Below, in pieces: positions 16,557-25,328 of a DNA stretch of 64,000 nucleotides. Location: positions 62,001 through 126,000 of the forward strand of contig VGCH01000008.1 in the NCBI GenBank assembly GCA_016870115.1, read 5' to 3'. Numbering within the stretch: the first letter of the stretch is position 1; each line of letters opens with the position of its first letter. The notes under the pieces were generated by a model, which was not told where the DNA came from, did no database searches, and saw only the letters and a program-made list of their open reading frames with translations. Position numbers and translations under genes: made by a program. This stretch comes from Alphaproteobacteria bacterium. Lineage in GTDB: Bacteria > Pseudomonadota > Alphaproteobacteria > Reyranellales > Reyranellaceae.

Positions 16557-17485
16557 CGATCGACTCCCGCTCCGCCCGGGGGCGGCGCGTCATTGCCGGT
16601 TTCCAGCGTCGCAGACCCACCAGAAGGAGGCCCCGCGTCGCGGTGGGTGAGACTGACCGAGCGGCCGGTTGCGCGCAACCAGCTTGCCAGCAGTTCGGCG
16701 ACCGCCACCGAGCGGTGCCGCCCGCCGGTGCAGCCGACGGCCAGCGTGAGATAGCTGCGCCCCTCGGCGTCGAAGCGCGGCAATTGCGGCGCGAGCCATG
16801 CCTGGAGGCCGGAGATATAGGTCTCGAAATCCGGATCGGACGCCACATGCGCGGCGACCGCCGGGTCGCGCCCGGTGAGCGGCCGCAGCTCGGGCACATA
16901 GTGTGGATTCCGCAGGAAGCGAACATCGAAGACGAGATCCGCCTCGCGCGGCAGGCCGCGCGGGTAGGAGAACGACAGCACCGCAATCGCGAGCCCGGCC
17001 GCGCGCGGTGCGAATTCGGCCGAGAGCCTACGGCGCAGGTCGTGCGGCGCGAGCGCCGAGGTATCGATCACCAAGTCGGCCTGGTCGCGGATGTCGCGCA
17101 TCAACCGGCGCTCGGCGGCGATCCCGTCAGCCACCGGTCGATCCGGTGCGAGAGGGTGAGGCCGTTTGGTGCCGGAATAACGCTGGCGCAGGACCTCGTC
17201 GTCACAGTCCAAAAAAAGCAGACGACACTCGATGTCGTCGCGGGCTCGCAGCTCGCCAGCCTGCCGCACCAGTTCGCGCGGATCGAAGTTCCAGGTGCGG
17301 GTATCGACACCGAAGGCAAGCGGCGGCGTCTCGCCAGCGGCGGCGCCCAGCAGGCTGCCGAGCAGCGGCAGCGGCATGTTGTCGACGGAGACGTGGCCGA
17401 GATCCTTCAGGATCTGAAGCGCGGTCACACGGCCCGCCCCCGACATTCCGGTGACCAGCACGACGGCACGGCGCGGCGCGGTCAT
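16553..17485 (-). CDS. rapZ: RapZ/YvcJ family nucleotide-binding protein
   Basis: 310-residue P-loop protein of the RapZ family. In E. coli RapZ binds small RNAs and directs RNase E; in Bacillus YvcJ is a GTPase. Family landmarks are VDNMPLPLL, the FLDCDDEVLRQRYSGTKRPHPL segment (residues 90-115), IDTSALAPHDLRRRL, FSYPRGLPREADLVFDVRFL and the C-terminal GCTGGRHRSV. The Walker A equivalent reads GMSGAGRV, with Arg where Lys is usual, so nucleotide hydrolysis may be weak. Four-base overlaps link it to hprK and the EIIA gene. Whether it controls GlmS here is unknown. Confidence 0.92.
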   Translation of the reverse strand: MTAPRRAVVLVTGMSGAGRVTALQILKDLGHVSVDNMPLPLLGSLLGAAAGETPPLAFGVDTRTWNFDPRELVRQAGELRARDDIECRLLFLDCDDEVLRQRYSGTKRPHPLAPDRPVADGIAAERRLMRDIRDQADLVIDTSALAPHDLRRRLSAEFAPRAAGLAIAVLSFSYPRGLPREADLVFDVRFLRNPHYVPELRPLTGRDPAVAAHVASDPDFETYISGLQAWLAPQLPRFDAEGRSYLTLAVGCTGGRHRSVAVAELLASWLRATGRSVSLTHRDAGPPSGGSATLETGNDAPPPGGAGVDR

Positions 17486-17943
17486 GCCGCGACCTGGTCG
17501 GCAAGCGCCAGACGCAGCTTGACGGGAGTGGAAGCGTCGAACGCATGCAGGCGCAGGCGTGGCAGACTCACCCCCGCCACCGTCTCGCTCGCGCGCTCGG
17601 GCAAACGCGGCACACGCGCCCGCGTCACCAGATCGACCAGGAGCACCACCGGCGCCAGCGCCAGCAGCTGCGATGGCAGGAGTCGCACGATGCCGAGACC
17701 GCGCACTTCAAGGAGCCCCAGCAGTTCCCGCGGTGCCGACGCGACCAGCGCGCGGCCCTGCCGGGCGAGGTGCACACGGTCGTCCGCGACCAGCCGGCCG
17801 CCGGCCTCGATCATCCGCAGGGCCAGATCGGACTTGCCGGCGCCCGAGGGTCCGCGCAGCAGGATAGCCCGCCACGACGCCGGGCCGCGGCCCCGCAGGG
17901 CCACTGCTGTCGCGTGAACGGTGGGAACTGGCGGTCCCGTCAT
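17482..17943 (-). CDS. hprK: Short HPr kinase/phosphorylase
   Basis: 153-residue protein containing only the catalytic domain of HPr kinase, about half the length of the Firmicutes enzyme, as is usual in alphaproteobacteria. The P-loop is LRGPSGAGKSDLALR at about residues 28-42, followed by LVADDRVHL and the HprK signature region LEVRGLGIV. It should phosphorylate a serine of the HPr encoded downstream. It overlaps chvG and rapZ by 4 nt, tying the PTS branch to the ChvIG sensor in one transcript. Confidence 0.92.
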   Translation of the reverse strand: MTGPPVPTVHATAVALRGRGPASWRAILLRGPSGAGKSDLALRMIEAGGRLVADDRVHLARQGRALVASAPRELLGLLEVRGLGIVRLLPSQLLALAPVVLLVDLVTRARVPRLPERASETVAGVSLPRLRLHAFDASTPVKLRLALADQVAA

Positions 17944-19733
17944 CCTCTGGCCTTTTGCGCCGCCGGAACACGGATCGAGAAACGCGCGCCCCGGATCGCG
18001 CCATCGGGATCGCGCCGGTTGGCGGCGGCGATCGAGCCGCCATAGGTTTCCACGATCTGTCGGCAGATCGACAGGCCGAGGCCGGAATGCTTGCCGAAAT
18101 GTTCCGACGGGCGCTCGGAGTAGAAGCGGTTGAATATCGACTCGAGATTGTCCTCGGGGATGCCCGGCCCCTCGTCGTCGACGGTCACGAGAAATCCGTC
18201 ACCCGCCGGATCACGCGCCAGCTCCACCACAACGCGCGCGCCGGGCGGGCTGAAGGACAGCGCATTGTCGATCACGTTGCGGAAGACCTGGCTGTAGCGG
18301 CCATCGTGGCCGTGAGCCGGACAGGGCGCCGCCACGTTGACCCGCAGCTCCACCGTCGCCCCCGACTTGCCCTCAAGCGTGGCCGTGTAGTTGCGAACCA
18401 TTTCCTCGAGCAGGCTCGCGAGTTCGACCGGCTGCACGGCGCCGCGCATCAGCTCGGCGTCCAGGCGGGAGGCGTCCGAGATATCGGAGATGAGCCGGTT
18501 CAGACGGTCGATGTCCGACATCACGATCGACATCAGCGTTTCGCGCCGGTCCGCCGGAAGGTCCGGCCGCGCGACCAGCTCCAGCGCTGAGCGCAGCGAC
18601 GTGAGCGGGTTCTTGAGTTCGTGCGCCACATCGGCCGCAAAGCTCTCGATAGCGTCAATGCGCAGGCCCAGCGCCTCGGTCATGGCCGTGAGCGAGTCGT
18701 TCAGGTCGCCGATCTCGTCGCCGCGCCGGCCGAGATCGGGGATCGGTTCGTGGACGCCGCGCGCCAGTCGCACCGCGTCGGCGGCACGGGCGAGCCGCAC
18801 CACCGGCTGGGTAATGGTGCCCGCGATGTAGAGCGAGAACAGGACGGTGATCCCCAGCGCCGCGACCGCGATGATCATCAGGTCGTAGCGCACCTCGCGC
18901 AGCGACGCGGCGATCGAGCGATTGTCGCGGGTCAGCACCAGCGCGCCCAGCACCTGCTTGTAGCGCTGCACCGGCACCGCCGCCGACAGAATGAGTGACC
19001 CGTCCGGCACCACGCGTACCGCCGAGGCGTTGAAGCCGCGCAGCGCGCTCTGCGCCTCCGGGAAGTCGCGCGCCGAGGGCAGAACCCTCTCAACGTGGTC
19101 CGGGAAACGTTGCGACCGCGACAGCCGGCGCGCGATCCATTCGCTCAGCCGGTCGAGCGGGTTGTCGAGCATGCCGGGCCCGGCGTCGGGCGGCGGCAGC
19201 GGCCGTACATGGATCCGGCCGGCTTCCATCAACTGCGCGCTGTCGCCCAGCAGCTCGCCGGTCTCGCCGAACAGCCGCGCCCGCACCCCGGTGGGCCGCA
19301 CCAGCCGGATCAGAAGCTGGCGCGCGGACTCGGCATCGAGACGGTTGATGGTGGTCTCGCCGCCGATCACTGCAACCTCGCCGATGCCCGCGGCCACCAT
19401 CTCGCCCTGCACCAGGAGCGAGGCGAGTTCGGCGTCGATCAGTTCGTCCTCATAGTCCGACAGGAACACCGCGCCGATGCCGAGGAGCACCACCGGCACG
19501 ATATTGAGCAGCATGAGACGACGCGTGAGCGGCGAGAACCGGCGGCGCGGTCGTGCTCGCCGCAGGAGCGAGGATTGCTCGCGCGGCGCCGTCCCGGTCG
19601 ACGGATCGGCGGCGGTCGCGCCGTCGCGGCGGAAACGCGCGAGGACGCCGCGCAGCCGCGCACCCAGGCTTCCGAGGAACGTGCCCAGGCGCCGCGCGGG
19701 ATCAGCCGTCGCGGTACCGGTATCCAATGCCAT
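17940..19733 (-). CDS. chvG: Sensor histidine kinase ChvG
   Basis: 597-residue inner-membrane sensor kinase. A basic cytosolic N-terminus (about 70 residues) precedes membrane segment 1 at about 73-93. A periplasmic sensing domain runs to membrane segment 2 at about 281-305, followed by HAMP, the H-box [17 protein letters not shown] with the phospho-His near 369, and an ATPase domain ([30 protein letters not shown]). ChvG-type kinases respond to acidity or envelope stress and phosphorylate ChvI. The start overlaps the chvI 3' end by 32 nt. The unusually long N-terminal extension before the first membrane segment could mean the true start is internal. Confidence 0.94.
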   Translation of the reverse strand: MALDTGTATADPARRLGTFLGSLGARLRGVLARFRRDGATAADPSTGTAPREQSSLLRRARPRRRFSPLTRRLMLLNIVPVVLLGIGAVFLSDYEDELIDAELASLLVQGEMVAAGIGEVAVIGGETTINRLDAESARQLLIRLVRPTGVRARLFGETGELLGDSAQLMEAGRIHVRPLPPPDAGPGMLDNPLDRLSEWIARRLSRSQRFPDHVERVLPSARDFPEAQSALRGFNASAVRVVPDGSLILSAAVPVQRYKQVLGALVLTRDNRSIAASLREVRYDLMIIAVAALGITVLFSLYIAGTITQPVVRLARAADAVRLARGVHEPIPDLGRRGDEIGDLNDSLTAMTEALGLRIDAIESFAADVAHELKNPLTSLRSALELVARPDLPADRRETLMSIVMSDIDRLNRLISDISDASRLDAELMRGAVQPVELASLLEEMVRNYTATLEGKSGATVELRVNVAAPCPAHGHDGRYSQVFRNVIDNALSFSPPGARVVVELARDPAGDGFLVTVDDEGPGIPEDNLESIFNRFYSERPSEHFGKHSGLGLSICRQIVETYGGSIAAANRRDPDGAIRGARFSIRVPAAQKARG

Positions 19734-20397
19734 AGAGGGTTTCGATGTGGTCGAATTCGGTGTCGACTTCGCGGAACTTGCGGCGGATGCGCTTGATGTG
19801 GCTGTCGATGGTGCGATCGTCGACGTAGATCGTCTCGCCGTAGGCCGAGTCCATCAGCTGATCGCGGTTCTTCACATGGCCGGGCCGCTCGGCCAGCGAC
19901 TTCAGGAGCAGGAACTCGGTCACCGTGAGGTGAACCTCCTTGCCCTTCCAGCTGCAGAGGTGCCGGCCGGGGTCGAGCACCAGTTCGCCGCGCACCACGC
20001 GCTCGGCCTGGCCCTCGGTCTTGGGCGTTCCGGTATCGTTGCGCCGCAGAACCGCGCGCACGCGCTCCAGCAGCAGACGCTGGGAGAACGGCTTGCGGAT
20101 GAAGTCGTCGGCGCCCATGCGCAGGCCCAGCACCTCGTCGATCTCCTCATCCTTGGAGGTGAGGAAGATGACCGGGAAGGTCTGGGTCTTGCGGATGCGG
20201 TTCAGCAGCTCCATGCCGTCCATGCGCGGCATCTTGATGTCGAAGATCGCAAGATCGGGCGGAGCCTGGTTCAGGCCGTCGAGCGCCGAGGCGCCGTCGT
20301 TATAGGTCTTGATCTGGAAGCCCTCGGTTTCCAGCAACATCGAGACCGACGTGAGGATGTTGCGGTCGTCGTCGACGAGGGCGATGGTCTTGCGCAC
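19702..20397 (-). CDS. chvI: Response regulator ChvI
   Basis: 231-residue OmpR/PhoB-type regulator. The receiver domain has the acidic cluster VDDDRN, phospho-acceptor Asp53 in [11 protein letters not shown], the conserved Thr/Lys of FLTSKDEE and [10 protein letters not shown]. The winged-helix DNA-binding domain ends [20 protein letters not shown] and [10 protein letters not shown]. It is the first gene of the seven-gene operon and partners the adjacent kinase. It starts with GTG at 20397, 9 nt behind an AGGAG ribosome site. The 82-nt gap upstream must hold the operon promoter, but no box could be assigned. Confidence 0.95.
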   Translation of the reverse strand: MRKTIALVDDDRNILTSVSMLLETEGFQIKTYNDGASALDGLNQAPPDLAIFDIKMPRMDGMELLNRIRKTQTFPVIFLTSKDEEIDEVLGLRMGADDFIRKPFSQRLLLERVRAVLRRNDTGTPKTEGQAERVVRGELVLDPGRHLCSWKGKEVHLTVTEFLLLKSLAERPGHVKNRDQLMDSAYGETIYVDDRTIDSHIKRIRRKFREVDTEFDHIETLYGIGYRYRDG

Positions 20398-20479
20398 GGC
20401 GGGCTTCTCCTGGCGGGCTCCGGCGGATGGGAGCGCACTGTACCACGGCGCGGCGGCGGCTTCTGCCCCGCTGGAACGA

Positions 20480-21421
20480 TCAGTCCACCCCGCCCTCGCG
20501 CGCGACGCGAAAGCCGGTGTTGATCGAGGCGCTGCGGGTCACGGCGCCGAAACGCTGCGCAGCACGGATCAGGGCCGGCGGAGAGGACCAGCCGCCGCCC
20601 CGGGCGGCGCGGCGAATGCAGCTGAAAGGATTGTCCTGGATCGGTCGGTAGGCGCCATCCCGCGGCACACCAACCAGATCCTCCTTCCAGCAATCGCCCG
20701 TCCACTCCCACACATTGCCCAACATGTCGTGCAGGCCGAAGGCGTTGGCCGCGAACGAGCCGACCGGCGCGGAACGCGGGTAGCCGTCAACACAGGCGAA
20801 GTAGCGCTCCACCATCCGGGTCGCGTCTGACTCGGCGGCCAGCGATGCGTCCGCGACATTGGCGAAAGCACAGGGCGACGCATCGCCCCAATAGCGCTGC
20901 TCCGGCGATCCCGCCCGGGCGCCATACTCCCACTCCGACTCGCTCGGCAGCCGATAGCGCCGGCCGGTGAGCTGCGACAGCCATCGCGTGTAGGCCAACG
21001 CATCCTCGGCCGAGACGCAGATCACCGGGTCCTCGTCGGTTTGCTCGAACCCCGGTTTGTCCCAACTCGCGCCATGCCGATCCGCCCAGATGCCGCCGGC
21101 GGTGAGCACGCGGCAGGAACTGACCGGCATGTAGCCGCTCGCCTCGACGAAGGCGCGAAACTCACCGCGTGTGACCTCGAACCGCCCCATGGAGAAGGGC
21201 TGACGGAAGGTCACGGGAACCTGCGGGACCGACCAGCCGCGGAATTCCTCCGGCGCGTCCTCTTCTTCGCTGGCGGGCGCGCCCATGACGAACGATCCCG
21301 CCGGCAGCACGACCATTTCCGGGCAAGTCGGGCAGTCGCGGAAGGTCAGCGCCGGCTGCGCCCAAGCGACCGTCGACGCACTGATCGCAAGCCCCAAAAT
21401 GGTCAGCCAGAGCGCTCGCAT
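20480..21421 (-). CDS. Secreted SUMF1/FGE-fold protein lacking FGE cysteines
   Basis: 313-residue protein with an N-terminal signal peptide (about residues 1-21, ending AWAQ) and a formylglycine-generating-enzyme-like domain: [67 protein letters not shown] and NTGFRVAR. The site where true FGE has two catalytic cysteines reads [19 protein letters not shown], without Cys, so sulfatase activation is unlikely. Related exported proteins include C-lectin-like scaffold or PvdO-type enzymes. The ATG at 21421 was chosen because it begins the signal peptide; the longer frame to 21583 runs into the ahcY promoter region. It is divergent from ahcY. Confidence 0.85.
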   Translation of the reverse strand: MRALWLTILGLAISASTVAWAQPALTFRDCPTCPEMVVLPAGSFVMGAPASEEEDAPEEFRGWSVPQVPVTFRQPFSMGRFEVTRGEFRAFVEASGYMPVSSCRVLTAGGIWADRHGASWDKPGFEQTDEDPVICVSAEDALAYTRWLSQLTGRRYRLPSESEWEYGARAGSPEQRYWGDASPCAFANVADASLAAESDATRMVERYFACVDGYPRSAPVGSFAANAFGLHDMLGNVWEWTGDCWKEDLVGVPRDGAYRPIQDNPFSCIRRAARGGGWSSPPALIRAAQRFGAVTRSASINTGFRVAREGGVD

Positions 21422-21471
21422 CCCGGAAGTGTGACTGAGAAGTGCCCGCGCATAAAGGCCTCTGAATGTGA

Positions 21472-21491
21472 ACATAAAGAATTGCTTATAT
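21472..21491. promoter_or_regulatory. Palindromic candidate operator upstream of ahcY
   Basis: An AT-rich palindrome ATAAAGAATTGCTTAT (12 of 16 positions paired) lies about 85 nt before the ahcY ATG and overlaps a TATATA box at 21487-21492. It resembles the ATAAAG-n-CTTTAT type sites of ArsR-family repressors of methylation-cycle genes (SahR type); that match is from memory and unverified. A second CATAAAG occurs 22 nt upstream (21451-21457). Downstream, TTGAGC-AG-GCTCAA (21506-21519) is a second inverted repeat in the probable leader. Confidence 0.5.
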
Positions 21492-21575
21492 ACGCATGTA
21501 ATCGATTGAGCAGGCTCAAAGCCCCTGATATAGCGGCCCGCCAACGAACATCCGCCAACCCGCAGGAGCGCCGCC

Positions 21576-22970
21576 ATGGCCAAGGATTACGTCGTCAAGG
21601 ATATCGGCCTGGCCGATTGGGGTCGCAAGGAAATCGACATGGCCGAGACCGAGATGCCCGGCCTGATGGCGATCCGCGCCGAGTACGGCAAGCGCCAGCC
21701 GCTCAAGGGTGCGCGAGTCGCGGGCTCGCTGCACATGACGATCCAGACTGCGGTGCTGATCGAGACGCTGAAGGCGCTGGGCGCCGATGTGCGCTGGGCC
21801 TCGTGCAACATCTACTCGACCCAGGACCACGCTGCGTCGGCGATCGCGGCCGCCGGTACGCCGGTCTTCGCCATCAAGGGCGAGTCGCTGAAGGAATACT
21901 GGGACTACACCCACCGCATCTTCGAGTGGGCCGATGGCGGCACACCGAACATGATCCTGGACGATGGCGGCGACGCCACCCTGCTGGTCCATCTCGGCAT
22001 GCGCGCCGAGAAGGATCCGTCCCTGGTCGCCAAGCCGACCAACGAAGAGGAAGAGGTGCTCTACGCCTCGATCCTGCGCACCAACAAGGAACGGCCCGGC
22101 TGGTACGCCTCGCTCGGCAAGAACATCCGCGGCGTCACCGAGGAGACGACCACAGGCGTGCACCGCCTCTACCAGATGGAGAAGGAAGGCAAGCTCCTCT
22201 GGCCGGCGATCAACGTGAACGATTCGGTCACCAAGTCGAAGTTCGACAACCTCTACGGTTGCCGTGAGTCGCTGGTCGACGGCATCCGTCGCGGCACCGA
22301 CGTCATGATGTCGGGCAAGGTGGCGATGGTCGCGGGCTACGGCGACGTCGGCAAGGGTTCGGCCGCCTCGCTGCGTCAGGCCGGCTGCCGCGTGATGGTC
22401 TCGGAAGTCGATCCGATCTGCGCGCTGCAGGCCGCGATGGAGGGCTACGAGGTCGTGACCATGGAGGACGCCGCGCCGCGTGCCGACATTTTCGTCACCG
22501 CCACTGGCAACGTAGACGTCATCACCGTCGATCACATGCGCCAGATGAAGCACCGCGCCGTGGTCTGCAACATCGGCCACTTCGACAGCGAGATCCAAGT
22601 CAACGCGCTGAAGAACTTCAAGTGGCACAACGTCAAGCCGCAGGTCGACGAGATCGAGTTCCCCGGCGGCAAGCGCATCATCCTGCTGAGCGAGGGCCGG
22701 CTCGTGAATCTGGGCAATGCCACGGGCCATCCCAGCTTCGTGATGTCCTCGTCCTTCGCGAACCAAACGCTGGCGCAGATCGAGATCTTCACCAACCCGG
22801 GCAAGTACGAGCGCAAGGTGTACACGCTGCCCAAGCACCTCGATGAGAAGGTCGCGGCGCTGCATCTCGAGAAGGTCGGCGCCAAGCTGACCAAGCTCAG
22901 CCCCGCCCAGGCGAGCTACATCGGCGTTGGCGAGGCCGGCCCGTTCAAGGCCGACACCTACCGCTACTGA
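21576..22970 (+). CDS. ahcY: Adenosylhomocysteinase
   Basis: Cytosolic 464-residue NAD-dependent enzyme splitting S-adenosylhomocysteine into adenosine and homocysteine, which relieves product inhibition of methyltransferases. Clear landmarks are the N-terminal [30 protein letters not shown], the [11 protein letters not shown] segment, [10 protein letters not shown] for NAD binding, and the C-terminal PFKADTYRY. It carries the long-form insertion common in proteobacterial enzymes. The ribosome site is GCAGGAG, and the start is unambiguous. A structured repeat follows 21 nt after the stop. Confidence 0.98.
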   Translation: MAKDYVVKDIGLADWGRKEIDMAETEMPGLMAIRAEYGKRQPLKGARVAGSLHMTIQTAVLIETLKALGADVRWASCNIYSTQDHAASAIAAAGTPVFAIKGESLKEYWDYTHRIFEWADGGTPNMILDDGGDATLLVHLGMRAEKDPSLVAKPTNEEEEVLYASILRTNKERPGWYASLGKNIRGVTEETTTGVHRLYQMEKEGKLLWPAINVNDSVTKSKFDNLYGCRESLVDGIRRGTDVMMSGKVAMVAGYGDVGKGSAASLRQAGCRVMVSEVDPICALQAAMEGYEVVTMEDAAPRADIFVTATGNVDVITVDHMRQMKHRAVVCNIGHFDSEIQVNALKNFKWHNVKPQVDEIEFPGGKRIILLSEGRLVNLGNATGHPSFVMSSSFANQTLAQIEIFTNPGKYERKVYTLPKHLDEKVAALHLEKVGAKLTKLSPAQASYIGVGEAGPFKADTYRY

Positions 22971-22991
22971 TCGCTCGCAGCGGATCGCGCC

Positions 22992-23119
22992 AGAGCCGTT
23001 CCGATCCGGCTTGAAACAGCCGGATCGGCGGACTGACGCACGAGGCGCCGCGACGGGCGCGTTTTCGTTCACAGGGAACCGCAGGAGCGGTTCCCTCTCG
23101 GCCGAAAACACTCTAAGCC
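22992..23119 (+). repeat. 128-bp structured intergenic repeat, copy A
   Basis: A 128-nt element between ahcY and tsaE, matching copy B (36428-36555) without gaps at about 95 of 128 positions by hand count. It contains a 10-bp stem CCGATCCGGC/GCCGGATCGG (positions 10-37 of the element), a GCGCC/GGCGC stem in the middle, and a 10-bp stem AGGGAACCGC/GCGGTTCCCT around an AGGA loop (82-105). AGAG near the start can pair with CTCT near the end. tsaE starts 20 nt after it. Confidence 0.8.
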
Positions 23120-23138
23120 TCGGCGCCGGAGATCCCCG

Positions 23139-23612
23139 GTGCCGCTGCTGAGCCTGTCCCTCGCCGATGAAGGCGCCACGGCGCGCCTGGGCGCCGCCCT
23201 CGCGCACCGCGTGCGACCGGGCGACGTGATCGCGCTCAAGGGCGGCCTGGGCGCCGGCAAGACCGCGCTTGCCCGCGCCCTGCTGCGGGCCGCGAGCGGC
23301 GCGCCGGAGCTCGCGGTGCCCAGCCCCACCTTCACCCTAGTCGAGCTCTACGACACACCCACCGGACCGATCCGGCATTTCGACCTCTATCGCCTGCGCG
23401 ATGCCGACGAGGTTGCCGAACTCGGCTGGGACGAGGCCCGCGCCGAAGGCGCGATCCTGGTTGAGTGGCCCGAGCGCTTGGGTGCCACCCTGCCTGCTAA
23501 CACGCTCACCATAGAACTTGCGCAGGGCGCCTCGGCCGACGCGCGGGTCGCGACCCTCGACCTCGCCGGCGACTGGGCCGCGCGCCTTGCCGACCTCGCC
23601 GCCCATGTCTGA
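23139..23612 (+). CDS. tsaE: tRNA threonylcarbamoyladenosine biosynthesis protein TsaE
   Basis: 157-residue P-loop ATPase that supports formation of t6A37 in ANN-decoding tRNAs with TsaB and TsaD. Walker A is LKGGLGAGKTALARALLR, followed by VPSPTFTLVELYD, IRHFDLYRL and ILVEWPERLG, all characteristic of TsaE. The start is a GTG. It is the first gene of an overlapping chain with amgK, murU, addB and addA, an arrangement found in other alphaproteobacteria. It overlaps amgK by 8 nt. Confidence 0.95.
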   Translation: MPLLSLSLADEGATARLGAALAHRVRPGDVIALKGGLGAGKTALARALLRAASGAPELAVPSPTFTLVELYDTPTGPIRHFDLYRLRDADEVAELGWDEARAEGAILVEWPERLGATLPANTLTIELAQGASADARVATLDLAGDWAARLADLAAHV

Positions 23613-24612
23613 CGCTCGGGCGCGGCGCGCCGAAGCACGTCATGCCTTCGCGGCGGCGCACCGCTGGGACGTGCCGCAGACGTTGCTCGCCGGCGACGCG
23701 TCGTTCCGCACCTACTACCGGCTGCGGCGCGGCGAGCGGACGATGGTGCTGATGGATGCGCCGCCGCCGCAGGAGGACGTCCGTCCATTCGTCCGCATCG
23801 CGCGCCACCTGCGGCGCGTCGGTCTCAGCGCCCCCGCCATCGAGGCCGTCGACGAGGAGGCGGGCTTCCTGTTGCTGGAGGATCTCGGCGACAACACCTA
23901 CGCCCGCGCGCTGGCCGCAGGCGGCGACGAAGCGGCGCTCTATCGCTTGGCAAGCGATGTGCTGGTGCGCCTCAGCGAGGTCTCGCACGCCGCCGTGCTG
24001 CGCAAGGTGTCGGCCTATGAGGGCGAGGCGCTGATCGAAGCCACGATGCTGCTGCCCGAATGGTATTTGCCGGCAGCCAGTGGCGCGCCCTGCCCGTCCG
24101 AACTCATGGATTCCTGGCGCGTGGCCTGGCGCGAGACGCTGCGGCGGATGCCGGAGCACCCGCCGACGCTGGTTCTGCGCGACTACCACATCGACAATCT
24201 GATCCATCTGCCGGCGCGGCGCGGCGTGCGCGCCTGCGGCCTGCTCGACTTCCAGGACGCGCAGTCCGGCCATCCCGCCTACGATCTTGTGTCGCTGATC
24301 GAGGATGCGCGCCGCGACATCGCGCCGGCGCTGCGTGATGGCATCCTGCGACGCTTCACCATCGAGGCGGGCGTGACCGACACAAGGTCGTTCCTCGCCG
24401 CCGCGGCCATCCTGGCGGCCCAGCGGCATGCCCGGGTGATCGGCGTCTTCGTGCGGCTTTGGAGGCGCGATGGCAAACCAGTCTATCTACCGCACCTGCC
24501 GCGCGTCTGGCGCCTGTTCGAGCGCGCGCTCACGCACCCGGCGACACGACCCCTCGCCGAGTGGATCGAGACCCATGTGCCGCCTGCGTTGCGCCAACTG
24601 AGGGCCCCATGA
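23605..24612 (+). CDS. amgK: Anomeric MurNAc/GlcNAc kinase (aminoglycoside phosphotransferase fold)
   Basis: 335-residue kinase of the APH/choline-kinase fold. The nucleotide loop GDASFRTYYRL at the N-terminus, the Brenner-type catalytic motif LRDYHIDNLI and the metal motif GLLDFQDAQSG are visible. In Caulobacter and Pseudomonas AmgK phosphorylates cell-wall sugars at C1 for the MurU recycling route; the murU-like gene directly downstream makes this reading much more likely than antibiotic resistance. The ATG at 23605 overlaps the tsaE stop. It overlaps murU as ATGA. Confidence 0.88.
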   Translation: MSDARARRAEARHAFAAAHRWDVPQTLLAGDASFRTYYRLRRGERTMVLMDAPPPQEDVRPFVRIARHLRRVGLSAPAIEAVDEEAGFLLLEDLGDNTYARALAAGGDEAALYRLASDVLVRLSEVSHAAVLRKVSAYEGEALIEATMLLPEWYLPAASGAPCPSELMDSWRVAWRETLRRMPEHPPTLVLRDYHIDNLIHLPARRGVRACGLLDFQDAQSGHPAYDLVSLIEDARRDIAPALRDGILRRFTIEAGVTDTRSFLAAAAILAAQRHARVIGVFVRLWRRDGKPVYLPHLPRVWRLFERALTHPATRPLAEWIETHVPPALRQLRAP

Positions 24613-25328
24613 CCGCGATCCGCCGCGCCATGGTGCTGGCTGCCGGACGCGGCGAGCGTATGCGACCGCTCACCGACCGGCTGCCCAAGCCGTTGATCGC
24701 GGTCGCAGGACGCTCGCTGCTCGATCGCGCGCTCGATCGACTCGAAGACCACGGCATCGAAGAGGTGGTGGTGAACGCCCATTACCTCGCGCCGGCGCTG
24801 GAGACCCATGCCGCGAACCGGCCTTGGCCGACGATCCGACTGGTGCGCGAGGCCGCGCTGCTCGACACCGGCGGCGGCGTCGCCAACGCGCTGCCACTTC
24901 TGGGCGCCGGCCCGTTCTTCGTGGCCAACGGCGACGGGCTGTGGCTCGATGGCGACCGACCGATGTTGCGCCGCCTCGAGGAGGCCTGGGACCCCACCCG
25001 CATGGATGCACTCCTGCTGCTGCACCCGCTGGACCGCGCGATCGGCCGCGAAGCCGCGGATCGGGGTGACTACTTCCACGACTCAGACGGACGGCTACGC
25101 CATCGGGGCGACGCGGCCGGCGCACCCTACCTTTTCGCCAGCGTCTCCATCGCGACCGCGCGTCTGTTCGACGACGCGCCGACCGGTGCCTTCTCGCTGG
25201 TGAAGCTCTGGCACCGCGCCCAGGCGGCCGGTCGTCTCTTCGGTCTGGTGCATGACGGCGCGTGGTTCCATGTCGGCTCGCCGGCGGCACTCGCCGAGGC
25301 CGAGCGCGTGCTGGACAACGCGCGGTGA
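24609..25328 (+). CDS. murU: N-acetylmuramate alpha-1-phosphate uridylyltransferase
   Basis: 239-residue nucleotidyltransferase of the sugar-1-phosphate type. The N-terminal signature is AMVLAAGRGERMRPLTDRLPKPLI, given here as residues 7-30, with the substrate segment DTGGGVANALPLLG and the metal motif FFVANGDGLW. Beside amgK it should convert MurNAc-1-phosphate to UDP-MurNAc, a recycling bypass that reduces dependence on MurA and is linked to fosfomycin tolerance in Pseudomonas. It shares ATGA with amgK and GTGA with addB. Confidence 0.88.
   Translation: MTAIRRAMVLAAGRGERMRPLTDRLPKPLIAVAGRSLLDRALDRLEDHGIEEVVVNAHYLAPALETHAANRPWPTIRLVREAALLDTGGGVANALPLLGAGPFFVANGDGLWLDGDRPMLRRLEEAWDPTRMDALLLLHPLDRAIGREAADRGDYFHDSDGRLRHRGDAAGAPYLFASVSIATARLFDDAPTGAFSLVKLWHRAQAAGRLFGLVHDGAWFHVGSPAALAEAERVLDNAR

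Noticed and set aside
21506-21519. SAH-type riboswitch upstream of ahcY
   Set aside because: An inverted repeat TTGAGC/GCTCAA is present, but the conserved SAH aptamer segments were not found.
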